64,000 nt of DNA from Paenibacillus sinopodophylli (GCF_005930355.1 NZ_VDBO01000003.1:310001-374000), one strand, 5' to 3'. Shown: positions 17,080 through 25,962, counted from the first letter of the stretch. Program-made: numbers and translations. Notes: generated by a model from the letters alone, not told the origin.

Positions 17080-17421
17080 TCACGCCTCCTCCATCGACTT
17101 GGCAAGTCTTTCTTGGTGCTGCTCACCCCACTGCGACATGACGTTCAGCAGCGCTTTCACCGACATGCCGTACTCGGTTAACGAGTACTCTACCTTCGGC
17201 GGTACCTGCACGAACACTTTGCGGTCAATGATTGCATCCTCTTCGAGCTCACGCAGCTGCTCCGTAAGCATCTTCTGTGTAATCGCCGGCATCTCCCGCT
17301 TCAGCTCCCCGAACCGATGTGTGCCTTCTGTCAGATGACATAGAATGACCGGTTTCCATTTCCCCCCGATAACTTTCAAGGTGAGCTCTACCGTTTCTTT
17401 AAAATGCTGATCTCCCAACAC
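17080..17421 (-). CDS. hxlR: HxlR-family regulator, likely controller of hxlAB
   Basis: This 113-aa winged-helix protein of the HxlR (DUF24) family contains VIGGKWKPVILCHLTEGTHRFGEL and REMPAITQKMLTEQLRELEEDAIIDR, then [12 protein letters not shown]. The start is GTG at 17421 with AAGGAG 6 bases upstream. In Bacillus subtilis HxlR activates hxlAB in response to formaldehyde and is transcribed divergently; here it is co-directional and directly upstream. It lacks the N-terminal cysteine pair seen in the other HxlR protein of this window (58196-58570). Function is inferred from position and family. Confidence 0.82.
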   Translation of the reverse strand: MLGDQHFKETVELTLKVIGGKWKPVILCHLTEGTHRFGELKREMPAITQKMLTEQLRELEEDAIIDRKVFVQVPPKVEYSLTEYGMSVKALLNVMSQWGEQHQERLAKSMEEA

Positions 17422-17528
17422 GAACGACTCCTTCCCTGTAGAAATGATACAATCCAGCTGCTAAGTTGCTATTTGGTTTACGTATGAAGTAGCATAATAA
17501 TGACACCTAACGTACGTTATCCCTTGCC

Positions 17529-17634
17529 AAGCGTAAACGGCTAAAGCCGTTCTCTGGCGGCTATGCCTACGTTTCGCGTAGACGTATAGAGAAAGTATGA
17601 GTAAAATCACATGTTTTCCTATACGTTAAAAGAA
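17529..17634. repeat. Structured intergenic repeat, copy 1
   Basis: This ~105-base element is about 80% identical to 41262-41363. It contains hairpin 1 at 17545-17562 (AGCCGTT/GGCGGCT, two wobble pairs) and a terminal inverted repeat ACGTATAG (17582-17589) with CTATACGT (17619-17626). The shared core includes ACGTTTCGCGTAG and ATAGAGAAAG. It lies between the divergent hxlR and SDR genes. Confidence 0.8.
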
Positions 17635-17695
17635 TAACATATCGATGTCGTATTACACGAATCATCTAACCTAAGCTCATAGAGGAGAGATCAAC

Positions 17696-18415
17696 ATGGA
17701 ATTAAAAAATAAATCCGCTATTATTACTGGTGCTGGAAAAGGCATAGGCAAAGCAATTGCAATCGCATTAGCAGCCGAAGGCGTTAACCTCGGCCTTGTC
17801 GCTCGTACAAGCTCTGACCTCGAATCGCTACAAGCGTTGCTTACCCGCACCTACGGTGTAAAAGTTTATCTTGCACCCGCTAATATAGCCGTCAAAGCAG
17901 AGGTTGATCAAGCCGTTGCCGCTCTTAAAGAAGATCTAGGCTCCATCGATATTCTAATTAACAATGCCGGAATCGGAACGTTCGGCACGCTGCTGGATAT
18001 GGATCATGAGCAATGGGAACGTATTATTCAAACGAACGTGCTTGGCACCTACTACGTGACGCGTGCCGCTCTCCCAACGATGCTTGCGCAAAGCAGCGGA
18101 AGCATCATTAATATCGCTTCTACAGCAGGCGAGCGCGGCTTCGCAACCGGTTCTGCCTATTGTGCCTCCAAATTCGCTGTACTTGGCATGACAGAGGCGC
18201 TTATGCAGGAGGTTCGCAAGTCGAACATTCGTGTTACCGCTCTTACGCCTAGCACAGTCAACACGGAGCTGGCTACGAACGCTGGTCTCAAGATTGGTGA
18301 CGAGGACCGCATGATGCAAGCCGAGGATATGGCTGAGCTTGTACTCGCGGCGCTCAAGCTGCCTGACCGCGTCTTTATTAAATCAGCTGGCATCTGGACC
18401 ACGAATCCGCAATAA
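17696..18415 (+). CDS. Short-chain dehydrogenase/reductase (3-ketoacyl-ACP-reductase-like)
   Basis: This 239-aa Rossmann protein has all classical SDR motifs: [12 protein letters not shown] cofactor loop, NNAGIG, catalytic Ser in [11 protein letters not shown], and YCASK (Y-x-x-x-K). NADPH preference is suggested by the VARTSSDLE region. The family is FabG-like and members act on many carbonyl substrates, so the substrate is not decided. GGAGAG precedes the ATG. It is followed by a terminator and a luciferase-like monooxygenase on the same strand. Confidence 0.88.
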   Translation: MELKNKSAIITGAGKGIGKAIAIALAAEGVNLGLVARTSSDLESLQALLTRTYGVKVYLAPANIAVKAEVDQAVAALKEDLGSIDILINNAGIGTFGTLLDMDHEQWERIIQTNVLGTYYVTRAALPTMLAQSSGSIINIASTAGERGFATGSAYCASKFAVLGMTEALMQEVRKSNIRVTALTPSTVNTELATNAGLKIGDEDRMMQAEDMAELVLAALKLPDRVFIKSAGIWTTNPQ

Positions 18416-18426
18416 GCACAGCTATG

Positions 18427-18462
18427 AAAAAGCCCCGCGCCTACTAAAGGTATCGGGGTTTT
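18427..18462 (+). terminator. Terminator after the SDR gene
   Basis: AAAAAGCCCCG pairs with CGGGGTTTT downstream of the SDR stop. The loop is about 16 bases. Confidence 0.7.
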
Positions 18463-18487
18463 CCGTCTATTCATCCCTTCATCTTCA

Positions 18488-18508
18488 GGAAGCAGCATTG
18501 CTGCTTCC
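18488..18508. promoter_or_regulatory. Perfect palindrome before the LLM gene
   Basis: GGAAGCAGCA and TGCTGCTTCC flank a single T. It sits 8 bases before the GAGGAGG ribosome binding site of the downstream gene, so it may be an operator or an mRNA hairpin affecting translation. Confidence 0.45.
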
Positions 18509-18533
18509 ACTAATTCGAGGAGGTCTCTATACC

Positions 18534-19547
18534 ATGCCTATTCAAGACATTCCTTTCTCCATCTTAGACTTGGCGCCAATCGTTGCGGGCGGCACACCGG
18601 CACAATCCTTCCGACATACACTGGACTTAGCCCAGCATGCCGAGCAATGGGGCTACAAACGCTATTGGGTAGCCGAGCATCACAATATGCCGGGTATCGC
18701 AAGCTCAGCAACCTCCGTCGTTATCGGATATATTGCTGCAGGCACGCAATCGATCCGCGTCGGTTCAGGCGGCATCATGCTGCCGAACCACGCACCGCTC
18801 ATGATCGCTGAACAATTCGGCACACTCGAATCGATGTACCCTGGCCGAATTGATCTCGGCCTCGGAAGAGCGCCGGGCTCTGATCAGGTTGCCGCCCGTG
18901 CGCTGCGGCGCGGGCTTGGCTCAGGCGGGGAGGATTTCCCGGAGCAACTGAACGAGCTTCGCTATTACTTCAACCCGACCGAGGAAGGCCGCGGCGTCAT
19001 GCCTAGAGCGATTCCAGGCGAAGGGCTGGACGTGCCGATATGGCTGCTTGGCTCCAGCGGCTTCAGCGCTCAGCTTGCTGGACATCATGGACTCCCGTTC
19101 GCATTCGCCAGCCATTTCGCACCGGACTTCCTTCTTCCTGCGCTCAAGCTGTATCACGATAATTTCCGTCCCTCAAACGTACTCGATAAGCCATATGCGA
19201 TGGCTGGACTTAACGTGATTGTCGCTGATTCCGATGAAGCTGCTGCTTACCTCGCCACCTCACAAGAGCAGGCTTTCCTCAACCTCATTCGTGGACGAAT
19301 GGGGCAGTTGAATCCGCCTGTCGATACGATGGACGGGCTTTGGACGGAGCAGGAGAAAATGATGGTACGCAAGCAGCTAAGCTTCACAATTGCTGGTTCG
19401 AAGGCAACGGTCAAAGCCAAGCTGAACACGATTATCGACCAGACAAGCGTTGACGAGTTGATTGTCGTCAGCCAAATTCACGATCATGCCGCTCGTCTCC
19501 GCTCCTTCGAATTGCTCGCTGAGCTGATCAACGAGGACCGCGCCTAA
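18534..19547 (+). CDS. LLM-class flavin-dependent oxidoreductase
   Basis: This 337-aa bacterial-luciferase-like protein probably uses reduced FMN. Characteristic segments are FSILDLAPI at the N-terminus, [33 protein letters not shown], and [15 protein letters not shown]. This is the MsnO8/YwcH-like group, whose substrates are mostly unknown. GAGGAGG at 18517-18523 selects the ATG at 18534, although the frame is open to 18339. It has its own terminator at 19579-19620. Confidence 0.9.
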   Translation: MPIQDIPFSILDLAPIVAGGTPAQSFRHTLDLAQHAEQWGYKRYWVAEHHNMPGIASSATSVVIGYIAAGTQSIRVGSGGIMLPNHAPLMIAEQFGTLESMYPGRIDLGLGRAPGSDQVAARALRRGLGSGGEDFPEQLNELRYYFNPTEEGRGVMPRAIPGEGLDVPIWLLGSSGFSAQLAGHHGLPFAFASHFAPDFLLPALKLYHDNFRPSNVLDKPYAMAGLNVIVADSDEAAAYLATSQEQAFLNLIRGRMGQLNPPVDTMDGLWTEQEKMMVRKQLSFTIAGSKATVKAKLNTIIDQTSVDELIVVSQIHDHAARLRSFELLAELINEDRA

Positions 19548-19578
19548 TTCGGTTATTATAGCTATTCTTGAATGTGTG

Positions 19579-19620
19579 AAGCAGAAGCTGCAGCCTTATC
19601 GCTGCGTCTTCTGCTTTTTT
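19579..19620 (+). terminator. Terminator after the LLM gene
   Basis: AAGCAGAAG-c-TGCAGC pairs with GCTGC-gt-CTTCTGCTTTTTT. Confidence 0.88.
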
Positions 19621-19688
19621 GGTACTCCGTGGGTAGATATGAGCGTATTCACTCATACTAAGATAAGCCTTTTTAGGAGTGGATACCC

Positions 19689-21839
19689 ATCAAGCAACTA
19701 ATCGCTATATACACCGAGGATCTGCGCGGCATTGTGCGCAACAGCGCTGCTGCCATCATCATTATCGGACTCGCGTTTCTGCCGTCTTTGTATGCTTGGT
19801 TCAATATTAAAGCTTCTTGGGACCCGTACGGCCAGACAAGCTCGCTCGCTATCGCAGTTGTCAACAACGATGAAGGCGCTGAGCTGCGCGGCACGACGAT
19901 TAAGATCGGGGACGAGATCATAACATCCCTCAAGGAGAATAGAAAAATCGGCTGGGTTTTTGTAGAAAACAAACAGGCGATAGATGGTGTGAAGCATGGG
20001 GATTATTACGCCAGCATCACGATCCCTGCCGACTTCTCCGCCAGAATGGCTACGGTACTGTCCGACAATTTGCAGCAGGCAGAGCTCGATTATGCCGTCA
20101 ATGAGAAAATAAATGCGGTTGCGCCCAAAATCGCCCAAAAGGGAGCCAGCGGCATTATTGAAGAGGTTCGTGCCAGCTTTGTTAAAACAGCGAATGAAAC
20201 GATATTCCGCGTCTTCAACCAGATTGGCGTCGAGCTAGAAGCTAATCAGCCCGCTATTGAGCAGGTGAGAAGCACCGTTTTCAAGCTGGAAGCGCTCATT
20301 CCACAAATAAATAAAGCAGTTGCACTGGCATCCAGCGATATAGAGAAGTCCAAAAAAATCGTATACAACATCCAGGCTGAGATGACTAAGGCTGCCCAGC
20401 TTGCCAAAGATGGCGAAGCCTTCACGAAGCAGCTGGGATCGTTTTTTGATCAAAGCTCGGCAGCACTCGATAACGCCGGCCCGCTTGTTAAACAGGATTT
20501 GCAACTGCTTCTGGAGGCAGCCGAGGCGACGGCTCAGCTCACGACTCTTCTACAAGACGAAACGCTAGATCCCGCCATTGTCCAATCGACGCTCGCGCTG
20601 GCTGAGAGACGACTCTCCAGCGCCGTTCGCGTCACGGATGGGATGGTCAAGCTGCTGGAGAGCTTGAATGATCTAACCAACAATAAGCTCTTGGCTGATG
20701 CAATTGGGAGGCTGAAGCCAGTAAGCGGCCAGTTCCAACAGCAGCTGGAGCTAGTGCAGCATATCCTTGCCGCCGCTGAGAAAGGTGAACAACCAGCACA
20801 GACATTGATTGATCACCTGAATACCCTGTCGAATAACGCGGCGGAGGCTCTCAACGATGTGCTCAGCCGCTATGATAGCGAGCTGCTGCCGCGCATCAAA
20901 CAAGCGGCAGAGCAAGCAACGAAAGCTGCATCGACTGCTCAGTCCATACTCACCGAAGCGAGCAATGCCATACCCGGAGCCATCAGCATCGTGAACGATG
21001 CGGCGAAGGGACTTTCGATCGGCGGCCGCGAGCTCGCAAAAATACAAGCAAGCCTGCCCGAGACCGAGCAGCGGATCAAAGCTTTCGCTCAGCGCATCCG
21101 CGAGCTTGAGAAAGAGGGCAATCTCGATGAGCTGGTTGACCTGCTCAAAAACGACGCGGAGCGCGAAAGTGCTTTTTTCGCTGAGCCTGTTGTATTGAAG
21201 GAAAACCGATTGTATCCGATTCCGAATTATGGATCAGCTATGTCGCCATTTTTCACAACGCTGTCCTTATGGGTAGGCGCATTGCTGCTCGTTTCACTGC
21301 TCTCTGTCGACGTTCATTCAAAAGGAAATGACTACCTAAGCTATCAAATCTATTTGGGACGTTATCTGACGTTTCTGACTATCGCCATCGTACAATCGCT
21401 GCTCGTTACGCTTGGTGATATATGGCTGCTGAAAGCGTATGTAGCTGACCCGATATGGTTCGTACTATTCGGCATTTTGCTCAGCACCTTGTTCATGCTT
21501 ATTGTGTATACGCTCGTATCTGTCTTTGGCAATGTAGGCAAAGCGATGGCTATCGTGCTGCTCGTCCTCCAGCTTGCAGGCTCAGGCGGCACATTCCCGA
21601 TTCAAGTCACACCGCCGTTTTTCCAAGCGATTCATCCGTTCCTGCCGTTCACCTATGCCATCAGTATGATGAGAGAAGCTGTGGGCGGCATTCTATGGGA
21701 TATTGTGGTTCGGGATCTAATTGCACTCGCGGTCTTTGCTGCTGCAGCACTGCTGCTAGGTCTAGCTCTGAAAAAATGGCTCAATCGCTACATCTTCAAA
21801 ATGATGGAAAAAGCGAAGCAAAGCAAAATCATTCATTAG
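19689..21839 (+). CDS. YhgE/Pip-family membrane protein, apparent ATC start
   Basis: This ~716-aa protein has one N-terminal helix (AAAIIIIGLAFLPSLYAWFNI, then KASWDPYGQTSSLAIAVVNND), a large extracytoplasmic region rich in coiled coil, and five to six C-terminal ABC-2-like helices from about FTTLSLWVGALLL. This matches the YhgE/Pip (phage infection protein) family. Homologues usually begin M-K-x-L/I about 17 residues before the first helix; here that position is ATC (19689), followed by AAG CAA CTA, with AGGAG 9 bases upstream. The frame is closed by TAG at 19674, and the first standard start is a GTG at 19734 with a poorer site. Either ATC (or ATA at 19683) initiates, or the protein is shortened to 701 aa. 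Its role may be in export or envelope assembly; the phage-receptor role is known only for Lactococcus Pip. Confidence 0.82.
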   Translation: MKQLIAIYTEDLRGIVRNSAAAIIIIGLAFLPSLYAWFNIKASWDPYGQTSSLAIAVVNNDEGAELRGTTIKIGDEIITSLKENRKIGWVFVENKQAIDGVKHGDYYASITIPADFSARMATVLSDNLQQAELDYAVNEKINAVAPKIAQKGASGIIEEVRASFVKTANETIFRVFNQIGVELEANQPAIEQVRSTVFKLEALIPQINKAVALASSDIEKSKKIVYNIQAEMTKAAQLAKDGEAFTKQLGSFFDQSSAALDNAGPLVKQDLQLLLEAAEATAQLTTLLQDETLDPAIVQSTLALAERRLSSAVRVTDGMVKLLESLNDLTNNKLLADAIGRLKPVSGQFQQQLELVQHILAAAEKGEQPAQTLIDHLNTLSNNAAEALNDVLSRYDSELLPRIKQAAEQATKAASTAQSILTEASNAIPGAISIVNDAAKGLSIGGRELAKIQASLPETEQRIKAFAQRIRELEKEGNLDELVDLLKNDAERESAFFAEPVVLKENRLYPIPNYGSAMSPFFTTLSLWVGALLLVSLLSVDVHSKGNDYLSYQIYLGRYLTFLTIAIVQSLLVTLGDIWLLKAYVADPIWFVLFGILLSTLFMLIVYTLVSVFGNVGKAMAIVLLVLQLAGSGGTFPIQVTPPFFQAIHPFLPFTYAISMMREAVGGILWDIVVRDLIALAVFAAAALLLGLALKKWLNRYIFKMMEKAKQSKIIH

Positions 21840-21917
21840 ATCTTTATTTGACTCGCTGACCCTTTCCATGAATAATATGAATAGGATACAGGCATAAAAT
21901 GGCTAGGAGGTTAAGAT

Positions 21918-22484
21918 ATGTCCAGTGTTTCGCGCATCATGGAGTTTAACAAGCAATTCGTTGAAGAAAAACAGTATGAGGCTTATCTGACTGACAAATT
22001 TCCAGATAAGAAGGTAGCTGTCTTAACATGCATGGATACGCGGCTCGTAGAGCTTCTGCCCAAAGCATTAAATTTCAAAAACGGCGATGCTAAGTTTATT
22101 AAAAATGCGGGCGCTATTCTAACACAGCCATTCGGCAGTGCTATGCGCAGCATTCTTGTCGCTGTCTATGAACTCGGCGCACGCGAAGTATTGGTTATCG
22201 GCCATCACGGCTGCGGCATGACCAATCTCGATGCACAAGGTATGGTAAGCAAGTTTATCGAGCATGGCATCGACCCGCTCGCTCTAGAAACATTAGAGAA
22301 CTCTGGCATTCGCATGGAAAAGTTCCTACGGGGCTTCGAGAACCCACAGGATGGCGTCATAAGCAGCGTCAAGCTTATTCGCAAGCATCCGTTGTTTCCG
22401 AAAGACATACCTGTCCATGGGCTTATCATCGATCCCGAGACAGGCGCACTAGAGGTGCTTGTTGAGGATTACCGCGGCGAATAA
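21918..22484 (+). CDS. Beta-class carbonic anhydrase
   Basis: This 188-aa enzyme interconverts CO2 and bicarbonate. Zinc ligands are visible: Cys in VLTCMDTRL, then His and Cys in VIGHHGCGM; the Asp-Arg dyad is in MDTR. The length and the KFIKNAGAILTQPFGSAMRS segment fit the YtiB-like small beta carbonic anhydrases of Bacilli. AGGAGG precedes the ATG. A terminator follows at once. Confidence 0.92.
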   Translation: MSSVSRIMEFNKQFVEEKQYEAYLTDKFPDKKVAVLTCMDTRLVELLPKALNFKNGDAKFIKNAGAILTQPFGSAMRSILVAVYELGAREVLVIGHHGCGMTNLDAQGMVSKFIEHGIDPLALETLENSGIRMEKFLRGFENPQDGVISSVKLIRKHPLFPKDIPVHGLIIDPETGALEVLVEDYRGE

Positions 22485-22504
22485 CTGTAGCCCATATATC
22501 ATAT

Positions 22505-22550
22505 AAAAAACGTACAAGCCCCGTTTTTTCGCGGAGCTTGTACGTTTTTT
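22505..22550. terminator. Bidirectional terminator
   Basis: AAAAAACGTACAAGC pairs with GCTTGTACGTTTTTT between convergent carbonic anhydrase and GyrI-like genes. Confidence 0.93.
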
Positions 22551-22565
22551 ATAATTTCGAGATTC

Positions 22566-23087
22566 TTATTTAATTGCGATATAAATATCAATCTCAGCGC
22601 TCTCAGGATGGAAGGTCCGCGTATCATAGAGCTCGAAATCACCCGTATAAGTACGCTCCAGTGAAGCATTCTCGAAGTAAGCCCAAATTTCTCCCCATGC
22701 CTTCGCTACGACATCATAGACCGGGCCCTTCCTCGTCTTGAATACGATATACTTCGCTTCGGGAACCATAGCTTGCTCCAAAACTATGGGCTCCGTAGCT
22801 TGTTCCAACACCAGAGGCTCTTGAAACCGCTCCTCCGTTTGTCCACCCGCATACTCATGCCCGATTAAAGTCGTATAAGCACCGCTTGCATCACTTTCGT
22901 AATCCGTGTAAAGCGCGTAGATCAAATGACTGTTCTGTACCTGTACTTTCTCGGCAATGCCGCTGCTGAAATAGGATTGCCATAACCCGGCAAGCTTACC
23001 GCTTGGACCTGTTTCTGCTTCATTAGTGGTACGAACTGCTGCTCCTATCAGAGAAAATGCTGGTTTGACTATGAAAGACTCATTCAT
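22566..23087 (-). CDS. GyrI-like/effector-binding domain protein
   Basis: This 173-aa stand-alone ligand-binding domain resembles the C-terminal domain of AraC/MerR multidrug regulators (GyrI-like, SOUL/BmrR fold): FIVKPAFSLIGAAVRT, LIYALYTDYESDASGAYT, AKYIVFKTRKGPVYDVVAKAWGEIW and the ending EIDIYIAIK. Such proteins bind or hydrolyse small cytotoxic molecules. In the middle there is a near-exact 9-residue duplication (PLVLEQATE / PIVLEQAMV) in the loop between the two halves, apparently a slippage expansion. It lies just downstream of the WYL regulator on the same strand, a common pairing in Paenibacillus. Confidence 0.82.
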   Translation of the reverse strand: MNESFIVKPAFSLIGAAVRTTNEAETGPSGKLAGLWQSYFSSGIAEKVQVQNSHLIYALYTDYESDASGAYTTLIGHEYAGGQTEERFQEPLVLEQATEPIVLEQAMVPEAKYIVFKTRKGPVYDVVAKAWGEIWAYFENASLERTYTGDFELYDTRTFHPESAEIDIYIAIK

Positions 23088-23151
23088 CTGTTATTCCCCA
23101 TTTCGTTATTCTTGCCTTAGTATAACGAGGGAAACTGGACAGCAGTCTGTC

Positions 23152-24090
23152 TTAGTTCTCATAGCTTGCAATAATTTGATAAGCACGACGAACGATCTCC
23201 TCTGCGACATACGAAGGCTGCTCTACCTTCACTTGATTGCCGTAGCTTAGCACCATGCCATACAACCACTCATCTACCGTCAAATTTCCCGCAACACGCA
23301 ATGTACCGTCACCTTGCAAAGTTACCATATCCGGGTGAAAGGAATCGCGTACGCGGTAGCCCACTTCAGACCGGAACAGCAGTGTCACCTCTGCGAGTGT
23401 TTGGCCAGGCCATTCCGAATCCCATGTATAGCTGTCTAAGGCTGGAGCCTCGCGACGCTCGAACCGCTGCTCAAGCCGCTTAAGCTTCTGTACACGGGAC
23501 AGGCGAAATACACGGAATTGTTCACGCAGCATGCAATAAGCATGTAAATACCACACGTTCCCCTTCAGAATCAACGCGTATGGCTCAACCGCCCTTTCTG
23601 ATTCCGAGCCGTTCATGTTCATATAGCTGAACTGTGCGAGGCTCTTTTCTTCTATTGCTTGCCTGAATACATTAACCTTTTCACGCGCTGCGGGCCCTTG
23701 TCCCCACGGATTAAGATCGAAGACGAGGCTATTTGAGCCATGGCCGTCCTGAGACTTGTCCGACTTATGCAGCAGCGCCTCAACTTTATTCTGCAAGCCG
23801 ACATAGAACTTATCGTCCATGGCGGTTCCAAGCCCCTTCACAACAGCGATAATAGACGAGATTTCGGAGAGTGACAGATACTGACGCGAAATAGTGTACT
23901 GCTCCATGATTTCAAAGCCGCCCGCCGTGCCTTGATGGGCAAATATCGGAATTCCCGCTTGGCTAAGCGTATCCATGTCCCGATAAATCGTTTTTGTAGA
24001 TACCTCAAAACGCTCTGCAAGCTCCTTGGCGCTAATGCGTCCACGATTCAGCAGCAACACAGTCATCGCTAATAAACGATCGATTTTCAG
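23152..24090 (-). CDS. YafY-type HTH-WYL transcriptional regulator, probable CTG start
   Basis: This ~312-aa protein has an N-terminal HTH_11 (ISAKELAERFEVSTKTIYRDMDTLSQAGIPI) and a C-terminal WYL sensory domain (VEPYALILKGNVWYLHAYC) followed by the WCX extension. Relatives start MKIDRLLAx; here that sequence is present but its first codon is CTG (24090) with AAGGA 7 bases upstream. The first ATG (24066) has no site and would drop eight conserved residues. The gene begins 30 bases after the GNAT stop, so the two may be co-transcribed. WYL proteins often respond to nucleic-acid or stress ligands; the target here is unknown but may be the GyrI-like gene downstream. Confidence 0.88.
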   Translation of the reverse strand: MKIDRLLAMTVLLLNRGRISAKELAERFEVSTKTIYRDMDTLSQAGIPIFAHQGTAGGFEIMEQYTISRQYLSLSEISSIIAVVKGLGTAMDDKFYVGLQNKVEALLHKSDKSQDGHGSNSLVFDLNPWGQGPAAREKVNVFRQAIEEKSLAQFSYMNMNGSESERAVEPYALILKGNVWYLHAYCMLREQFRVFRLSRVQKLKRLEQRFERREAPALDSYTWDSEWPGQTLAEVTLLFRSEVGYRVRDSFHPDMVTLQGDGTLRVAGNLTVDEWLYGMVLSYGNQVKVEQPSYVAEEIVRRAYQIIASYEN

Positions 24091-24120
24091 AACCAGTTCC
24101 TTCTTTCCCGCTGCAGGTTT

Positions 24121-24924
24121 TTACATAAATCTGATCTCGGCAATCAGCCCGCTCTCTACAAAGCCGATATTCTTGTACACTTTATTAGCCTTTTTTGCAT
24201 CTGCGTACAGCATCGGTTCACGGTTTTCGTCTTCTAGAACCGAGCAAAGCCCAGCTACCACCGCACTGGCATAGCCGTTCTTCCGCAGAACCGGAGGGGT
24301 ATAAACGAGATTAATTCGTCCATGCCGGGGCGACCTATGGGCAATATTGGCCATCGCGACCGGAAGCTCGTCAACAGCCCAGAAGTATAAATCACCCCTC
24401 ATGACCATACCCTCAGCAGCAGGGAGCTGGCTTGCAGGAATAACGGACGCTCCATAAACGTCCTCCGTGAAGCCTGCCATAAATTCAGCAACAAGCTCCA
24501 CATGCTGAGGCGTTGCCCGAATCAGCTGTCCCTTCACCTTAACAGGCTTAATGACCTTGGGGCAAGAATAGGTTTGCTTCTTCATGTACGCATGGTGCTC
24601 AAGCGCATTTATTTCTGAATATAGATTAGCGAACTGCTCAGCAGTAGATGGGGAGCCGCATATGCCTGGCAAATCCGTCCCTTGATGGTGCGCGATGAGC
24701 TCCTTCATGAGCTGCAGTCTATACTCATCCGTGACATCCTCCGAAAGCCAAAGCCATGCATTATGACCCGGCGAGCCCGCAAATAGCATTCGACCATCAG
24801 GCGTTTTGAGCTTAGTAGCCCCTTCAATCGCTGTTATGAAATGAATTAATTGGTATTGCAGCTCATCCCGCAGGAATGGAAACTGATTTAGCACAACATC
24901 ATCTGCTTGTAATTTCTCCAGCAT
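24121..24924 (-). CDS. GNAT-family acetyltransferase
   Basis: This 267-aa protein has its acetyl-CoA fold in the C-terminal half (VYTPPVLRKNGYASAVVAGL as the pyrophosphate loop, then LYADAKKANKVYKNIGF). The N-terminal half is the variable domain seen in larger Bacillus GNATs. The ATG at 24924 is preceded by AGGAGGAGGGAG; an in-frame GTG at 24945 lies upstream of that site. The substrate is unknown. It precedes the WYL regulator. Confidence 0.88.
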   Translation of the reverse strand: MLEKLQADDVVLNQFPFLRDELQYQLIHFITAIEGATKLKTPDGRMLFAGSPGHNAWLWLSEDVTDEYRLQLMKELIAHHQGTDLPGICGSPSTAEQFANLYSEINALEHHAYMKKQTYSCPKVIKPVKVKGQLIRATPQHVELVAEFMAGFTEDVYGASVIPASQLPAAEGMVMRGDLYFWAVDELPVAMANIAHRSPRHGRINLVYTPPVLRKNGYASAVVAGLCSVLEDENREPMLYADAKKANKVYKNIGFVESGLIAEIRFM

Positions 24925-24961
24925 AAGCTCCCTCCTCCTGCTCACGGTTGAAGCCTTTTGT

Positions 24962-25050
24962 CGCTATGTGAGCAGTCTCATTGTATTCGTCTACAACCTT
25001 TACCCATAATGAGAGCAGCCGTAACAAATTCGGGATTCATCCACATAGCG
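24962..25050 (-). other. Nested inverted repeats in an intergenic spacer
   Basis: CGCTATGTG (24962-24970) pairs with CACATAGCG (25042-25050), and inside it TCTCATT pairs with AATGAGA. On the minus strand this would fold as a long stem between the oxidoreductase and GNAT genes. There is no T-run, so it is not an ordinary terminator. Confidence 0.35.
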
Positions 25051-25053
25051 GCC

Positions 25054-25962
25054 TTAGCCAAAATCCTCATTCGTCAAATCTGTATTCGCGCCAATCGCCG
25101 CTTTGCTCCCTTCTCCTGCTGCTACGATTAGCTGTGCAGGCACAATAATAGAACAATCGCCGGCTGCATACACGCCTTTGACACTCGTTCTGCCATAGTC
25201 GTCTGTTATGAAGCCGCCCGAAGGCCTCATCGCACAGCCTAGCGTTTCCCCGAACGAAGCAGCCTGATTCCATGACGGTGTGACGAAGCCGCCCATACGC
25301 TTGACCTCCTCGTCATTCTCGAACACGATTCGCTCCAGCTTCCCGTTCTTACCTTGAAGTGCTTTAATGCGCTGCGGTGCCACTTGAATACCCCGTTGCC
25401 CAAGCATAGCCGCCTGCTGCATAGTCAAATTGTTCGCCCCGTTCATGCATACGAGCACGTCCTTGCTCCAGTTATAGACGATTTTGGCCAAATGAAACAG
25501 GTTAGAGCCTTCTGATATAACTATCAGCGGCTGATCGCGCAGTTCCCATCCGTCGCAATAGGGGCAGCTAAAAATACTTGTACCATAACATGGCTCGAGG
25601 CCCGCTATGCGTGGCAGCGTTTCCTTCAGCCCCGCAGCCAATATTACTGTACGCGCTTCATATAAAACGCCGTTGCTCGTCATCACCTGAAATCCGTTAC
25701 CGGCGGCCTGAGGCCTAATTTCAATGACCTTATCCGGTTTAATCGTCACTGTCGGATAGTTCACAATATCTGCATGCGCCAGCTTGCGCAGATCACGCGG
25801 CTCAATACCGTCGCGCGTAATAAACCCGTGAGATTGACGGGTAACCGCATTTCTGGGCTTATTGTTGTCGAATACAATAACATGTCTTCGCGATCTGCCC
25901 AGCACTAGCGCAGCGTTCAAGCCCGCAGGTCCTCCGCCAATAATGGCACAATCCAGCCTCAA
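25054..25962 (-). CDS. Thioredoxin-reductase-like FAD/NAD(P) oxidoreductase
   Basis: This 302-aa two-domain flavoprotein has the FAD loop IIGGGPAGLNAAL at residues 7-19, the redox pair CPYC followed by DGWE near 134-140, and the second FAD motif GVYAAGDCS near the end. The nucleotide loop of the central domain is atypical (VISEGSNLFHLA rather than GxGxxA), so NAD(P)H use may be weak or altered, as in the dithiol-oxidase GliT/HlmI side of the family. It probably oxidises or reduces small dithiols. It is read alone, ahead of GNAT and WYL genes on the same strand. Confidence 0.85.
   Translation of the reverse strand: MRLDCAIIGGGPAGLNAALVLGRSRRHVIVFDNNKPRNAVTRQSHGFITRDGIEPRDLRKLAHADIVNYPTVTIKPDKVIEIRPQAAGNGFQVMTSNGVLYEARTVILAAGLKETLPRIAGLEPCYGTSIFSCPYCDGWELRDQPLIVISEGSNLFHLAKIVYNWSKDVLVCMNGANNLTMQQAAMLGQRGIQVAPQRIKALQGKNGKLERIVFENDEEVKRMGGFVTPSWNQAASFGETLGCAMRPSGGFITDDYGRTSVKGVYAAGDCSIIVPAQLIVAAGEGSKAAIGANTDLTNEDFG

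Noticed and set aside
18339..18533. 65-residue extension of the LLM monooxygenase
   Set aside because: It overlaps the SDR gene, its terminator and a palindrome; GAGGAGG supports the ATG at 18534.
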